From CAYSHJ01 sp964589725 (GTDB lineage Bacteria; Planctomycetota; Planctomycetia; Planctomycetales; Planctomycetaceae), in the NCBI GenBank assembly GCA_964589725.1, contig CAZPUJ010000104.1, forward strand, positions 1 to 21,014: a stretch of 21,014 bases of DNA. Reading direction: 5' to 3'. Below are positions 7,231 through 14,840 of this stretch, piece by piece. Each line of letters starts with the position of its first letter. The first letter of the stretch is position 1. The notes beneath the pieces are model-generated. The model did no database searches. It saw only the letters and a program-made list of their open reading frames with translations, and had not been told where the DNA came from. Made by a program: the position numbers and the translations under genes.

Positions 7231-8802
7231 ATGAGCAAGCATTCGGTGTTGATCGACGGTCAGTGGCGTCCGTCGAACGGAGCTTCGTCGTTTCGAGCCA
7301 TCAATCCCGCGACTCGCGAGCCTTTGGCGGACGAGTATCCTGTCAGTCCGTGGAACGAGATCGAGCAAGCGGTCCTCGCTGCGGCGCGTGTCAGCCGCGA
7401 CCTGCAAGGCGCGTCGGGCCAGCTCTTCGCAAAGTTCTTGGATCGCTTCGCCGAACGGATCGAAGCTCGCGCCGGCGAACTGATCGCCATGGCGAATCAA
7501 GAAACGGCATTGCCGGTCGAGCCGCGGTTGAAGACTGCCGAACTGCCGCGCACGACGAATCAGTTGCGACAAGCTGCCGCGGCCGCTCGCGACGGCGGTT
7601 GGGCATTGCCGACGATCGACACGAAGAACAATATCCGTAGCAAACTGGCGGCGATTGGACCGGTCGTGTTGTTCGGCCCGAACAATTTTCCCTTCGCGTT
7701 TAACAGCGCGGCGGGAGGCGACTTCGCCGCCGCCGTTGCCGCGGGAAATCCTGTGATCGCGAAAGGCCACTCGTCGCATCCGGGCACGACTCGGCTGTTC
7801 GCGGAAGAGGCATTCGCGGCGACACGTGAAACTGGCTTGCCGCCCGCATTCGTGCAACTGATTTACCGTACGAGTCACGACGACGGTTGTCGGTTGGTGT
7901 CGCATCCGGCCATCGGAGCCAGCGGCTACACGGGCGCTCGCGCGACCGGCTTGGTCTTGAAAGAAGCTGCTGATCGCACTGGCAAGCCGATCTACTTGGA
8001 GCTGTCGAGCATCAATCCGGTCTGCGTGCTTCCAGGAGCACTCGCCGAACGGTCGGACGAACTCGCGACCGAGTTTTCGACAAGCTGTCTCCTGGGCACC
8101 GGTCAGTTTTGCACGAATCCCGGTTTGGTTTTGTTGCTCGGCGGTCCGCAAACCGACTCGTTCACGCAGGCGATGAAGGCGAAGTTCGAGGCTGCTCCGA
8201 TCGGGACCATGCTGGGCGACGGAGTGCTCCGCAACTTCACGGCCGGCGTGCAGACGTTGGTCAACGCCGGAGCCGAATTGCTGGCCGGCGGTCAACCGGG
8301 CGGCGGCGCGGGATTCTGTCATCGCAACACGCTGCTGCGCGTCTCGGGCGATCAGTTCTTGAAACAGCCGCACGCGCTGCAAACGGAAGCGTTCGGCAAC
8401 GGATCGTTATTCGTTGTAGTGCGGGATGAGTCGCAGTTGTTGGCGATCGTCGAAACCCTCGAAGGAAACTTGACGGGTGCGATTTACAGTGCTCGTGATG
8501 GTCAAGACGACGCGTTGTACTCGCGTTTGGAGCCGGCGTTGCGAATCCGCGTCGGACGGCTAATCAACGACAAGATGCCGACTGGCGTCGCGGTGAGTCC
8601 GGCGATGAATCACGGCGGCCCGTTTCCGGCAACGGGGCATCCCGGCTTCACGGCGGTGGGCATTCCGGCGTCGCTTCGCCGCTTCGCGATGCTGCAATGC
8701 TACGACGGCGTCCGCCCGCATCGCTTGCCCCCGGAACTGCAAGACAGGAATCCGCGTCCGGGTCTGTGGCGATTCATCGACGGGCAATGGACGCGCGACT
8801 GA
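7231..8802 (+). CDS. Aldehyde dehydrogenase, alpha-ketoglutarate-semialdehyde (2,5-dioxovalerate) type
   Basis: A 523-aa NAD(P)-dependent aldehyde dehydrogenase. Visible catalytic features are Asn152 in PNNFPFAF, Lys178 in AKGHSSHP, the general base Glu257 in YLELSSINP, and the nucleophile Cys294 in GQFCTNPG. The GQFCTNPG motif, the AKGHSSHPGT stretch and the length near 525 aa are typical of alpha-ketoglutaric semialdehyde dehydrogenase (EC 1.2.1.26), which ends the breakdown of glucarate/galactarate, pentoses or hydroxyproline by forming 2-oxoglutarate. The ATG at 7231 is preferred over an in-frame GTG at 7201 because a GAGGA lies about 8 nt upstream. It is divergent from a sugar-acid-type MFS transporter, which fits, but the upstream dehydratases of such pathways are not in the window. 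Its stop is only 7 bp from the stop of the convergent lipoprotein gene. Confidence 0.92.
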   Translation: MSKHSVLIDGQWRPSNGASSFRAINPATREPLADEYPVSPWNEIEQAVLAAARVSRDLQGASGQLFAKFLDRFAERIEARAGELIAMANQETALPVEPRLKTAELPRTTNQLRQAAAAARDGGWALPTIDTKNNIRSKLAAIGPVVLFGPNNFPFAFNSAAGGDFAAAVAAGNPVIAKGHSSHPGTTRLFAEEAFAATRETGLPPAFVQLIYRTSHDDGCRLVSHPAIGASGYTGARATGLVLKEAADRTGKPIYLELSSINPVCVLPGALAERSDELATEFSTSCLLGTGQFCTNPGLVLLLGGPQTDSFTQAMKAKFEAAPIGTMLGDGVLRNFTAGVQTLVNAGAELLAGGQPGGGAGFCHRNTLLRVSGDQFLKQPHALQTEAFGNGSLFVVVRDESQLLAIVETLEGNLTGAIYSARDGQDDALYSRLEPALRIRVGRLINDKMPTGVAVSPAMNHGGPFPATGHPGFTAVGIPASLRRFAMLQCYDGVRPHRLPPELQDRNPRPGLWRFIDGQWTRD

Positions 8803-8809
8803 CCGTCGC

Positions 8810-9658
8810 TCATTCCCGCCGCAAGCGCTTGGCCTGGATCTCGCGCATCTCGGCCAAGCGGATGACGACCACACGTTGCTTCGTGCCTGTCGCGTCATCG
8901 AACTGAAAGAGCTGTTGTCCGAGCGAACCGGCGCGTTCACGATCGGCCGTGATGATCAGCATCTCGCCGACATTGAGCGTGGCGGCAAACTGCTGCGAGT
9001 AGAACGGCAGCACTTCTTGCGTCGTGCGATACTGCCAACCGGTCACGGCGGCGAACGGACGCGTACGCGTTTGGCCATGATGCAGTTCAGGAACGAAATC
9101 CAATCGAGCCCAGCCCTCTTGACTTCGTTCCGCCCGGAGCCTCAACACGCCGCGAGTCTCTTGCAATTCCTTTCGCTCCCCGCCGGGAAGCTCGACCTCG
9201 CGAGTTGACACCGACTCGCTGGTCGGCAAGTCCATGTCAGTTCCGGCCGGCAAGGCCACTCGTCGCGACGCAGTGATCGCCAGGCCATTCGCTTCACGGC
9301 GCTTTCGCTCGCGCTCCTCGTCCGCGAGATTCAACAGCGACTGCAACGCATCCGGCGGCGAGGCTCCCACGTGGCCAACTTGAATTCCAGCCTCACGCAA
9401 AGCGGTCCGTTGTTCGGATGTCAATGTGCCGACCTGATCGACTTCCCGCCACAGCGTGCGTCCCAGCAACGGATCTCCGGCCGGTCGATCAATGAAGACC
9501 ACATCCAACTCGACGGAATCGCGAGGCAGCGGCAGCGGCGGTAATTTGAAAGCGGTCGCGGATCGCTCCGACGACGCTCCGAACGGAAGGCTCGCACAGG
9601 CGAGAACTCCGCAGCACATCACCAGCAACAGCGCGATCCGCGTGAAAACGAGCGGCAT
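8810..9658 (-). CDS. Lipoprotein of unknown function
   Basis: A 282-aa protein that I do not recognise. From the ATG at 9658 it begins with a hydrophobic segment and a lipobox-like VLAC at Cys21, so it is probably a membrane-anchored lipoprotein. The mature part starts Pro-rich (FKLPPLPLPRDSVELDVVFIDRP), has a charged helical stretch (LLNLADEERERKRREANG), then a beta-rich half ending in LNVGEMLIITADRERAGSLGQQLF and RVVVIRLAEM. This looks like a planctomycete family of uncharacterised exported proteins, but I cannot name a domain. The frame is open upstream to a TTG at 9739 inside the MITE-like element; that extension is unlikely to be translated. No clear Shine-Dalgarno precedes the ATG. The gene is divergent from the TolC-like gene. 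Confidence 0.78.
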   Translation of the reverse strand: MPLVFTRIALLLVMCCGVLACASLPFGASSERSATAFKLPPLPLPRDSVELDVVFIDRPAGDPLLGRTLWREVDQVGTLTSEQRTALREAGIQVGHVGASPPDALQSLLNLADEERERKRREANGLAITASRRVALPAGTDMDLPTSESVSTREVELPGGERKELQETRGVLRLRAERSQEGWARLDFVPELHHGQTRTRPFAAVTGWQYRTTQEVLPFYSQQFAATLNVGEMLIITADRERAGSLGQQLFQFDDATGTKQRVVVIRLAEMREIQAKRLRRE

Positions 9659-9727
9659 GGAGAGGGCGAGTTGGGACGGAATGAAAACGGGGAAAACCGG
9701 AGGGAAATCAGAAGTGACGGGGAATCG

Positions 9728-9847
9728 GTAGTGGGTCAATTAGAAGAAGTCCCGGGTGGCACGCCCTGCTAAGGGCGTGGAGACTCGCAAAGGACAATTC
9801 CACGCCCTTCGATGACTCAGGGCGTGCCACCCAAACGGACCCACTAC
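9728..9847. mobile_element. MITE-like element, copy 1 (120 bp)
   Basis: The element begins GTAGTGGGTC and ends GACCCACTAC, perfect 10-bp terminal inverted repeats. Inside are two nested perfect pairs: 15 bp at 9754-9768/9818-9832 and 11 bp at 9771-9781/9799-9809. The 8-mer CACGCCCT or its complement occurs four times, so each half can instead fold on itself (9760-9767 with 9772-9779; 9801-9808 with 9819-9826). GGGAATC flanks it on both sides (9720-9726 and 9850-9856), one or two bases out from the ends, like a target-site duplication. It has no coding capacity. A second copy at 20772-20890 differs at about six bases and one indel. It sits between the divergent lipoprotein and TolC-like genes. 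Confidence 0.8.
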
Positions 9848-10127
9848 AAGGGAATCTAAGCCGCTTCGCCAAACCGGTCAATGAGAGTTGAATTCGCCCA
9901 CGACATGGCCCTAACAGACGATTTGGTCAATGGTAAAGCCGACGTCGCCGGCATTCAAAAGGCGTTTTCCGTTCCAGGGAGCTCCGCGAACTGGCAAGTT
10001 GGCCAAAGATTGCCGATTTGGTCGCCGATACCAATTGTAGGGCTTGTACCGCGCCATCGGCCGTCACTGCGCTCAACGTCGGAGCGTCAATCAGCCAATA
10101 TCTTTTGCGTCAACCAGATCGATCGAC
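9848..10127. other. Upstream region of the TolC-like gene, no gene seen
   Basis: This is the remainder of the divergent gap to the right of the MITE-like element. Frames are open in places and one runs into the TolC-like gene from a TTG at 10044, but nothing in them looks like protein. GGTCAATG occurs twice (near 9879 and 9925), the second followed by GGTAAAGC, which resembles the -10 elements proposed elsewhere without a matching -35. I cannot place a promoter with confidence. Confidence 0.4.
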
Positions 10128-12260
10128 ATGCCAGGTCAAATCGCTCAAACGGCAGCACGGACGTCCGGTCTTCGCGGGGCGCGGCGGGGGCTTTGTCAGT
10201 TCGCCAGCAACTTGTTGCTCGGAGTGGCGGTGTTGGGCTGTACCCAGGGGCAGACCGAACTGACGTATCTCGGCGAAAAAGGCCTGGACCACTACAAGTC
10301 GATGGCCACAACGATTGACTTTCCGGCCGTCGACACGCAGGCCGATCGCGAGGTCACGTTCGCGCACCGTCCGCGCACGGTGTTGGACCGTGAGAAGGAT
10401 GAAGTCTGGGACATTTCACTCGCGGAAACGATTCAATTGGCGATTCAAAACAACACCCTGATCCGCTCACGAGCGGACAACCGTACGCCATCGGTGATTC
10501 TCAGCGCGGGTGATCGAGCGCCGTCTGTTTACGACCCAGCCATTCAAGAAACGGGGGTCTTGTTCGGCGGTCGTGGCATCGAGGCGGCGTTGGCTGAGTT
10601 CGACGCTCAATTGAACACTTCGATGACCTGGGGGCGTAACGAGACTCCACAAAACAATTCCTTTTTCGGCGGCGGCGTGGGGGGCGGCAGCGTGTTCGTC
10701 AACGAGACAGGTGCGTTTGACACGCAACTCTCGAAGATATTCGCCTACGGTGGTGCGATCTCACTCGGCCATCAGATGAATTACAGCGGAAACAACTCGG
10801 TGCAGCTCTTTCCATCCGCGTACACGGGCAACGTAAGCGCTCGATACCGTCATCCATTGCTGGCGGGGTCAGGCACTGAATTCACGCGCATTGCCGGTCC
10901 GATCACTCAGAATTTCAGAGGACTGAGTGGTGTTAACCAGGGTGTCGTGATCGCGCGCATCAATCAGGACATCTCGCTGGCGGAATTCGAGTCGGGCGTC
11001 ATTACGATGCTCAAAGATGTTGAGGACTTGTACTGGGAACTGTCGCTGCGCTACCACGAGTACGACACAGCCGTGACCGCGCGGAACAGCGCCTTGCAGT
11101 CGTGGCGAGAAGCTCATCGAATTCTTGAAGCGGGTGGCAAGCAGGGATTCAAGCCCTCGGATGAAGCACAGGCTCGGGACTTTTACTTCCAAGCGCGGGC
11201 CGCCGCGGAAACGTCGCTCGCGAATGTTTATTCGGCCGAAGTGGTCTTGCGGCGCATCCTGGGCCTGCCGGTCAACGACGGGCGCATCTTGCGACCGAGC
11301 GACGAACCGGCGACAGCCTTATTTCGTCCCAGTTGGGAGGTCTGCTTGACCGAAGCACTGACTCAACGGGTCGAGCTGCGTCGTCAGAAGTGGTCAATCA
11401 AGAGCCTGCAATTACAACTTGGCGCGGCCGAGAATCTGACGCGGCCTCGGTTCGACTTCGTGTCCGGATACCAAGTCAACAGCTTGGGTGACGAGCTCTT
11501 CGGCAAGGATGGAGCCCCCGGCACGCCGGCTCCTCAATTTCATTCGGCGTACGCGGCGATGGCTCAGGGAAATCTCACCGGCTGGAATCTGGGTTTTGAA
11601 TTCCAAATGCCGCTGGGTTTGCGAGCCGCTCACGCACAGGCTCGCAACATTGAGCTGCGGTTGGCGAAAGCACGCGACCAATTGACGGCTCAAGAGATGG
11701 AAATCAGCCACGAGCTGGCTCAAGACTTTCAGAACCTGGCCGTTCAGCACGTGACGGCGGAAACCAACTTCAACCGCTATCGCGCCGCACAACAGCGAGT
11801 GCAACTCTTCAAGGCCGAAGTCGAAGCGGGCACGAAAACGTTCGACGTATTATTGCGAGCACTCTTGAGTCAGGCCGAAGCGGAGGTCGCGTACTACCGC
11901 AGTTTGATCGAATACAACAAAGCGATCACCGCGCTGCACTACCACAAAGGAACGCTGCTGCCTCACGACCAAGTCTGGCTGTCCGAGAGCGAGTGGACTC
12001 CGGACGCTTACAAAGATGCCTTGCGGCATGCGTGGGCTCGCACGCACGCGTTCGATGCACCGCACTTGGACACTGAGCCGGCGGAGTTCGTGCAAGAACC
12101 GAACTGGTCGGCCAGCGAATTCGCTCCGGTGAGTGGCGACGCGTCTCCCGCTCAAGCCACACCGCCGGAGCCGGTGCCGTACGAGAACGAGTTCCCCATT
12201 CCCCTCCCCAAGCCGACGACTCCGAAACCGTCCGCGGGAAAAGATGCCTTCGCCGAATGA
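10128..12260 (+). CDS. TolC-family outer membrane efflux lipoprotein
   Basis: A 710-aa protein of the outer membrane efflux (OEP) family, which forms trimeric beta-barrel and alpha-helical channels. From the ATG at 10128 it has a basic N-terminus, a hydrophobic segment and a lipobox-like VLGC with Cys38, so it should be lipid-anchored like OprM-type members. The first OEP repeat starts with DISLAETIQLAIQNN near residue 92. The second includes NLTGWNLGFEFQMPLG (about 482) and a long helical hairpin rich in Ala, Gln and Glu to about residue 620. An extra Gly-rich stretch (FFGGGVGGGSVF) lies in the first half, and the C-terminus ends in a Pro-rich tail (about 675-710). It is longer than typical TolC proteins (about 450-500 aa). 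No inner-membrane pump or adaptor gene is adjacent, so it probably works with components encoded elsewhere. No Shine-Dalgarno is obvious. Confidence 0.88.
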   Translation: MPGQIAQTAARTSGLRGARRGLCQFASNLLLGVAVLGCTQGQTELTYLGEKGLDHYKSMATTIDFPAVDTQADREVTFAHRPRTVLDREKDEVWDISLAETIQLAIQNNTLIRSRADNRTPSVILSAGDRAPSVYDPAIQETGVLFGGRGIEAALAEFDAQLNTSMTWGRNETPQNNSFFGGGVGGGSVFVNETGAFDTQLSKIFAYGGAISLGHQMNYSGNNSVQLFPSAYTGNVSARYRHPLLAGSGTEFTRIAGPITQNFRGLSGVNQGVVIARINQDISLAEFESGVITMLKDVEDLYWELSLRYHEYDTAVTARNSALQSWREAHRILEAGGKQGFKPSDEAQARDFYFQARAAAETSLANVYSAEVVLRRILGLPVNDGRILRPSDEPATALFRPSWEVCLTEALTQRVELRRQKWSIKSLQLQLGAAENLTRPRFDFVSGYQVNSLGDELFGKDGAPGTPAPQFHSAYAAMAQGNLTGWNLGFEFQMPLGLRAAHAQARNIELRLAKARDQLTAQEMEISHELAQDFQNLAVQHVTAETNFNRYRAAQQRVQLFKAEVEAGTKTFDVLLRALLSQAEAEVAYYRSLIEYNKAITALHYHKGTLLPHDQVWLSESEWTPDAYKDALRHAWARTHAFDAPHLDTEPAEFVQEPNWSASEFAPVSGDASPAQATPPEPVPYENEFPIPLPKPTTPKPSAGKDAFAE

Positions 12261-12274
12261 TGTGGACCGCATGA

Positions 12275-12327
12275 GGACGGATTGGCAATCCGTCCCACGT
12301 TTGGCCGCAGAGTCGCCGCTCTACGGC
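12275..12327. terminator. Two hairpins between convergent TolC-like and M42 genes
   Basis: A perfect 9-bp stem, GGACGGATT/AATCCGTCC with a GGC loop (12275-12295), is followed by a 9-bp stem with one mismatch, GCCGCAGAG/CTCTACGGC (12304-12312/12319-12327). The second overlaps the M42 stop codon. Together they fill the 60-bp gap between the two stop codons and probably end transcription in both directions, although no T-tract is present. Confidence 0.5.
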
Positions 12328-13379
12328 GTGAAATCGCTGTCGGGCGTCAGTGACAGACAGAAGTGCGAGATCAATTTCGCCGCGCTCTCCAAGTCGTCGA
12401 GCGACACGATTTCGACCGGGCTGTGCATGTAACGATTCGGGATCGTCACCAAACCGGTCGCTACGCCTCCACGACTGACCTGCATTACATTCGAGTCATT
12501 ACTGGCTGCCTTGGCGAGTCCGCTCGGTTGCACCGGAATCTCGTGTTGTTTGGCGAGACTCATCAGTCGCTCAAAGACAACCGGGTTTGCGTTCGGCCCA
12601 CGATACAAGACTGGTCCCGCGCCAATCTTCACTTTGCCATGTTGGTTCTCGTCGATCGTCGGGCAATCGGTGGCGTGAGTCACATCGACCGCAATGCCTA
12701 ACTGCGGAGCGACTGAAAAAGCGCTTGTCTGTGCTCCGCGGAGGCCGATCTCTTCCTGCACAGTCGAAACGGAATAAACCGCGGCCTGCGGGTTGCCTTG
12801 CGCGATCAATCGTAGAGCGTTCATCACCACCCACACGCCAACCTTGTTATCCATACCCGGCGCGGCCGCCAAATTGTTGCGGAGCATGCGTAGCCCCAGT
12901 TCGAATGTCACCGGATCACCGACCGTGACCAGTTCTTTGGCTTCATCGGCGTTTTTCACGCCGATGTCGATCCACAGGTCTTTGATCTCCGGAACGGCCT
13001 TACGGTCTTCGGGCGTTTGCAGGTGAATCGCTTTCCGAGCGATGACTCCTTTGACCGGTCCCGAAGTCGTCCAGACAACCATGTTCTGGCCAATGAGCGT
13101 CTGCACGTCCCAGCCGCCGATTGCACTAACTCGCAGAAACCCGTCCTTGTCGATGTTGATGACCATCAATCCGATTTGGTCGCAGTGGCCAGCCAACATC
13201 ACGCGCGGCGCGCCATGCGGGTTGACGGCCACGATCACATTGCCGTGCCAATCCGTCTGCACATTCGACGCAAACGGGCGGACATAGTCGCGCACGACAT
13301 CTTGAATCGGTCGCTCGTACCCGGACGGACTGGGAGTGGCGAGCAATCGTTCGAGGAAATTTTGGGAGTCGGCATCCAT
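12321..13379 (-). CDS. M42 family metallo-aminopeptidase
   Basis: A 352-aa cytoplasmic metallopeptidase of family M42 (glutamyl/deblocking aminopeptidase, FrvX-like). All expected active-site residues are visible: His65 and Asp67 in AGHCDQIG, bridging Asp177 in GMDNK, the general base Glu209 and ligand Glu210 in QEEIG, Asp232 in VDVTHATD, and His319 in NRYMHSPVE. The length is normal for the family. These enzymes form dodecameric tetrahedral particles with two metal ions per subunit and trim small peptides. The ATG at 13379 is preceded by a GGAG somewhat far upstream. The gene is convergent with the TolC-like gene and divergent from the BON-domain gene. A 14-bp direct repeat straddles its start. 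Confidence 0.93.
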   Translation of the reverse strand: MDADSQNFLERLLATPSPSGYERPIQDVVRDYVRPFASNVQTDWHGNVIVAVNPHGAPRVMLAGHCDQIGLMVINIDKDGFLRVSAIGGWDVQTLIGQNMVVWTTSGPVKGVIARKAIHLQTPEDRKAVPEIKDLWIDIGVKNADEAKELVTVGDPVTFELGLRMLRNNLAAAPGMDNKVGVWVVMNALRLIAQGNPQAAVYSVSTVQEEIGLRGAQTSAFSVAPQLGIAVDVTHATDCPTIDENQHGKVKIGAGPVLYRGPNANPVVFERLMSLAKQHEIPVQPSGLAKAASNDSNVMQVSRGGVATGLVTIPNRYMHSPVEIVSLDDLESAAKLISHFCLSLTPDSDFTP

Positions 13380-13417
13380 GTGGAAGGGCTCCGGCGGGAA
13401 AGCGAAATTTTGGGAGT
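13356..13417. repeat. 14-bp direct repeat across the start of the M42 gene
   Basis: GAAATTTTGGGAGT occurs at 13356-13369, inside the first codons of the M42 gene, and at 13404-13417, in its upstream region, with a 48-bp offset. The copies are identical. The cause may be a local duplication or a protein-binding site. Confidence 0.5.
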
Positions 13418-13441
13418 TAACAACTTTTTCAGGCTTTTAAT

Positions 13442-13470
13442 TTGACGGTCGAAAATTCGGCTGGTAAAGT
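13442..13470 (+). promoter_or_regulatory. Sigma70-like promoter for the BON-domain gene
   Basis: TTGACG at 13442-13447 and TAAAGT at 13465-13470 are separated by exactly 17 bp, the best promoter match in the window. Transcription would begin near 13477 and give a leader of about 278 nt before the BON-domain gene. Confidence 0.55.
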
Positions 13471-13476
13471 CACCAC

Positions 13477-13754
13477 TGTCTTGAGCGTTCCGGGGAAACT
13501 CGGGCGTCGACGAGACGTCTGGCGGGGCTGTTTCGCGGAGCGACCAAATTTGTTAAACGGTCTTCTGCGGCGGCATCTTGCAAACGGTGACGAGCACCGT
13601 CAAGAAACTTGTTCGAAGAGTTTCGCCACTTGGTGATGTTGTGCTTCGGCGCGGATCTCATGGAAATGACGTGTTGGTGAGAGGAGTGACCTCTTTCCAC
13701 AAAACCGGGCGATAGTCCGGATCCAACCGCGTTTGCTCTTCACGGAGGAAAACG
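13477..13754 (+). other. Long leader of the BON-domain gene, possible regulatory RNA
   Basis: About 278 nt separate the candidate promoter from the gene start and hold no credible ORF. A perfect 6-bp hairpin, ACGGTG/CACCGT, lies at 13584-13600, and AGAGG/CCTCT can pair near 13681-13695. I recognise no known riboswitch or RNA family. A second, nearer promoter may exist, in which case the leader would be shorter. Confidence 0.3.
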
Positions 13755-13985
13755 ATGAAGCCTCAGCTTTGCCTCGACTCGCCTCGGGAAATTGCCGAGA
13801 ACGTGGAGCGCTATGTGCGGCTCCGAACTGGCGGAACGATCCGCAGCTTGAAGGTCGAAGTGCTTGAACGCGAGGTTCTGCTCACCGGCCGCACATCGAC
13901 ATACTACAATAAGCAGTTGGCAACCCACGCCGCGCTCGATGCCGTCGAAGAATTGTCTTTGACCAATGACATCGAAGTCTGCTGA
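13755..13985 (+). CDS. Small BON-domain protein
   Basis: A 76-aa protein that is nearly all one BON-like domain. The first part (PREIAENVERYVRLRTGG) is a predicted helix, followed by a strand (IRSLKVEVLEREVLLTGRTSTYYNK) with the LTGR turn typical of BON domains, a second helix (QLATHAALDAVEEL) and a last strand (SLTNDIEV). BON domains are thought to bind membranes or other ligands and are common in osmotic-stress proteins such as OsmY. No signal peptide is seen, so it is probably cytoplasmic. GGAGGA lies 7 nt before the ATG, a strong ribosome site. The gene is convergent with plsY, 54 bp away, and has its own promoter with a long leader. Confidence 0.85.
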   Translation: MKPQLCLDSPREIAENVERYVRLRTGGTIRSLKVEVLEREVLLTGRTSTYYNKQLATHAALDAVEELSLTNDIEVC

Positions 13986-14039
13986 TTGCGCGACCCAGCT
14001 CCCGCGGTCAGCCCGCCGTTGGCGCGTCCGGCTGGCGTG

Positions 14040-14693
14040 TCAGTTTTCATCGGGAGTGGACTGCTTGTCGCCGAATTTGAATCGGCGTTCCTCGCCGCGC
14101 AGCAAGCGCGCGATATTGGTTCGATGCCGCGCGATGATCAAGGTCGGCACGGCGAGACTGAACGTGGCGAGACTCCAGGCTTCGGTCCCGAATGGCTGTG
14201 GCCGGAGGATGATCATCTCCGCCACTGCAAACGCCACGGCGGAGACGATCGAACTGAGCGAAACGATCCGCGATGCGGCGAAGCAAACGGCGAAGACTCC
14301 GAACGTGATCGCGGTCGACAGCGGAGCCAAGATCATGACAACGCCCAAGGCCGTCGCAACTCCTTTGCCGCCGTGAAAACGTAGCCAGCAGGGAAACATG
14401 TGCCCCAGGATCGCCATCAACCCGGCCGCGACGTTCCAGTGAGTTCGTGTCGTGTCATCGGCCGCGAGTGCCAATGGCGGCAGCAGCCAGACCGGCAACG
14501 CGCCCTTCGAAGCATCGAGCACGAAACAGACAGCTCCCCATTTGGTCCCGAGGACACGACTTACATTGGTTGCGCCGATGTTGCCGCTGCCGTGTTGCCG
14601 AATGTCGATCCCCTTGACCGCTCGTGCGAGTATCAACCCGAATGGCAGCGAGCCGGCGAGGTACGAGCCAGCGAGAATGAGAATTGGTGACAT
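14040..14693 (-). CDS. plsY: Glycerol-3-phosphate acyltransferase PlsY
   Basis: A 217-aa polytopic inner-membrane enzyme that transfers an acyl group from acyl-phosphate to glycerol 3-phosphate, the first step of phospholipid synthesis in the PlsX/PlsY route. The three conserved motifs are present: GSLPFG (14-19) with GSGNIGATN (35-43), then FHGGKGVAT (106-114), and a C-terminal RHRTNIARLLRGEE. Several hydrophobic segments fit the usual membrane topology. The ATG at 14693 has only a weak upstream ribosome site. The gene lies downstream of topA on the same strand with a 147-bp gap holding a hairpin, so it may have its own promoter. It is convergent with the BON-domain gene. Confidence 0.95.
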   Translation of the reverse strand: MSPILILAGSYLAGSLPFGLILARAVKGIDIRQHGSGNIGATNVSRVLGTKWGAVCFVLDASKGALPVWLLPPLALAADDTTRTHWNVAAGLMAILGHMFPCWLRFHGGKGVATALGVVMILAPLSTAITFGVFAVCFAASRIVSLSSIVSAVAFAVAEMIILRPQPFGTEAWSLATFSLAVPTLIIARHRTNIARLLRGEERRFKFGDKQSTPDEN

Positions 14694-14709
14694 AAGGAAC
14701 GCAAATCTT

Positions 14710-14763
14710 CACTAATCGACGCTAATGAACTGCCTGATCAGCGGTCATTAGCCTGGATTAGCG
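14710..14763. repeat. Inverted repeat between topA and plsY
   Basis: Arms at 14710-14728 and 14745-14763 are imperfect reverse complements, with a perfect 8-bp core GCTAATGA/TCATTAGC (14721-14728/14745-14752). It lies downstream of the topA stop and just upstream of plsY, so it may terminate topA transcription. No T-tract is seen on the minus strand directly after it. Confidence 0.5.
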
Positions 14764-14840
14764 GTTCCAGTCTTCAAAAGGGTTCGGTGATCGTCGTTAA
14801 CCAAGAGTGCATGTGTGGCAAAGTTGACACGACGGATGTC

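Noticed and set aside
7153..8382. 409-codon minus-strand ORF
   Set aside because: It is antisense to the aldehyde dehydrogenase and has the Arg/Gln/Ala-rich composition of a shadow frame.
9728..9847. Possible CRISPR or rho-independent terminator array
   Set aside because: There are no regularly spaced repeats with unique spacers. The element has fixed ends and a second near-identical copy elsewhere, so a MITE-like repeat explains it better.
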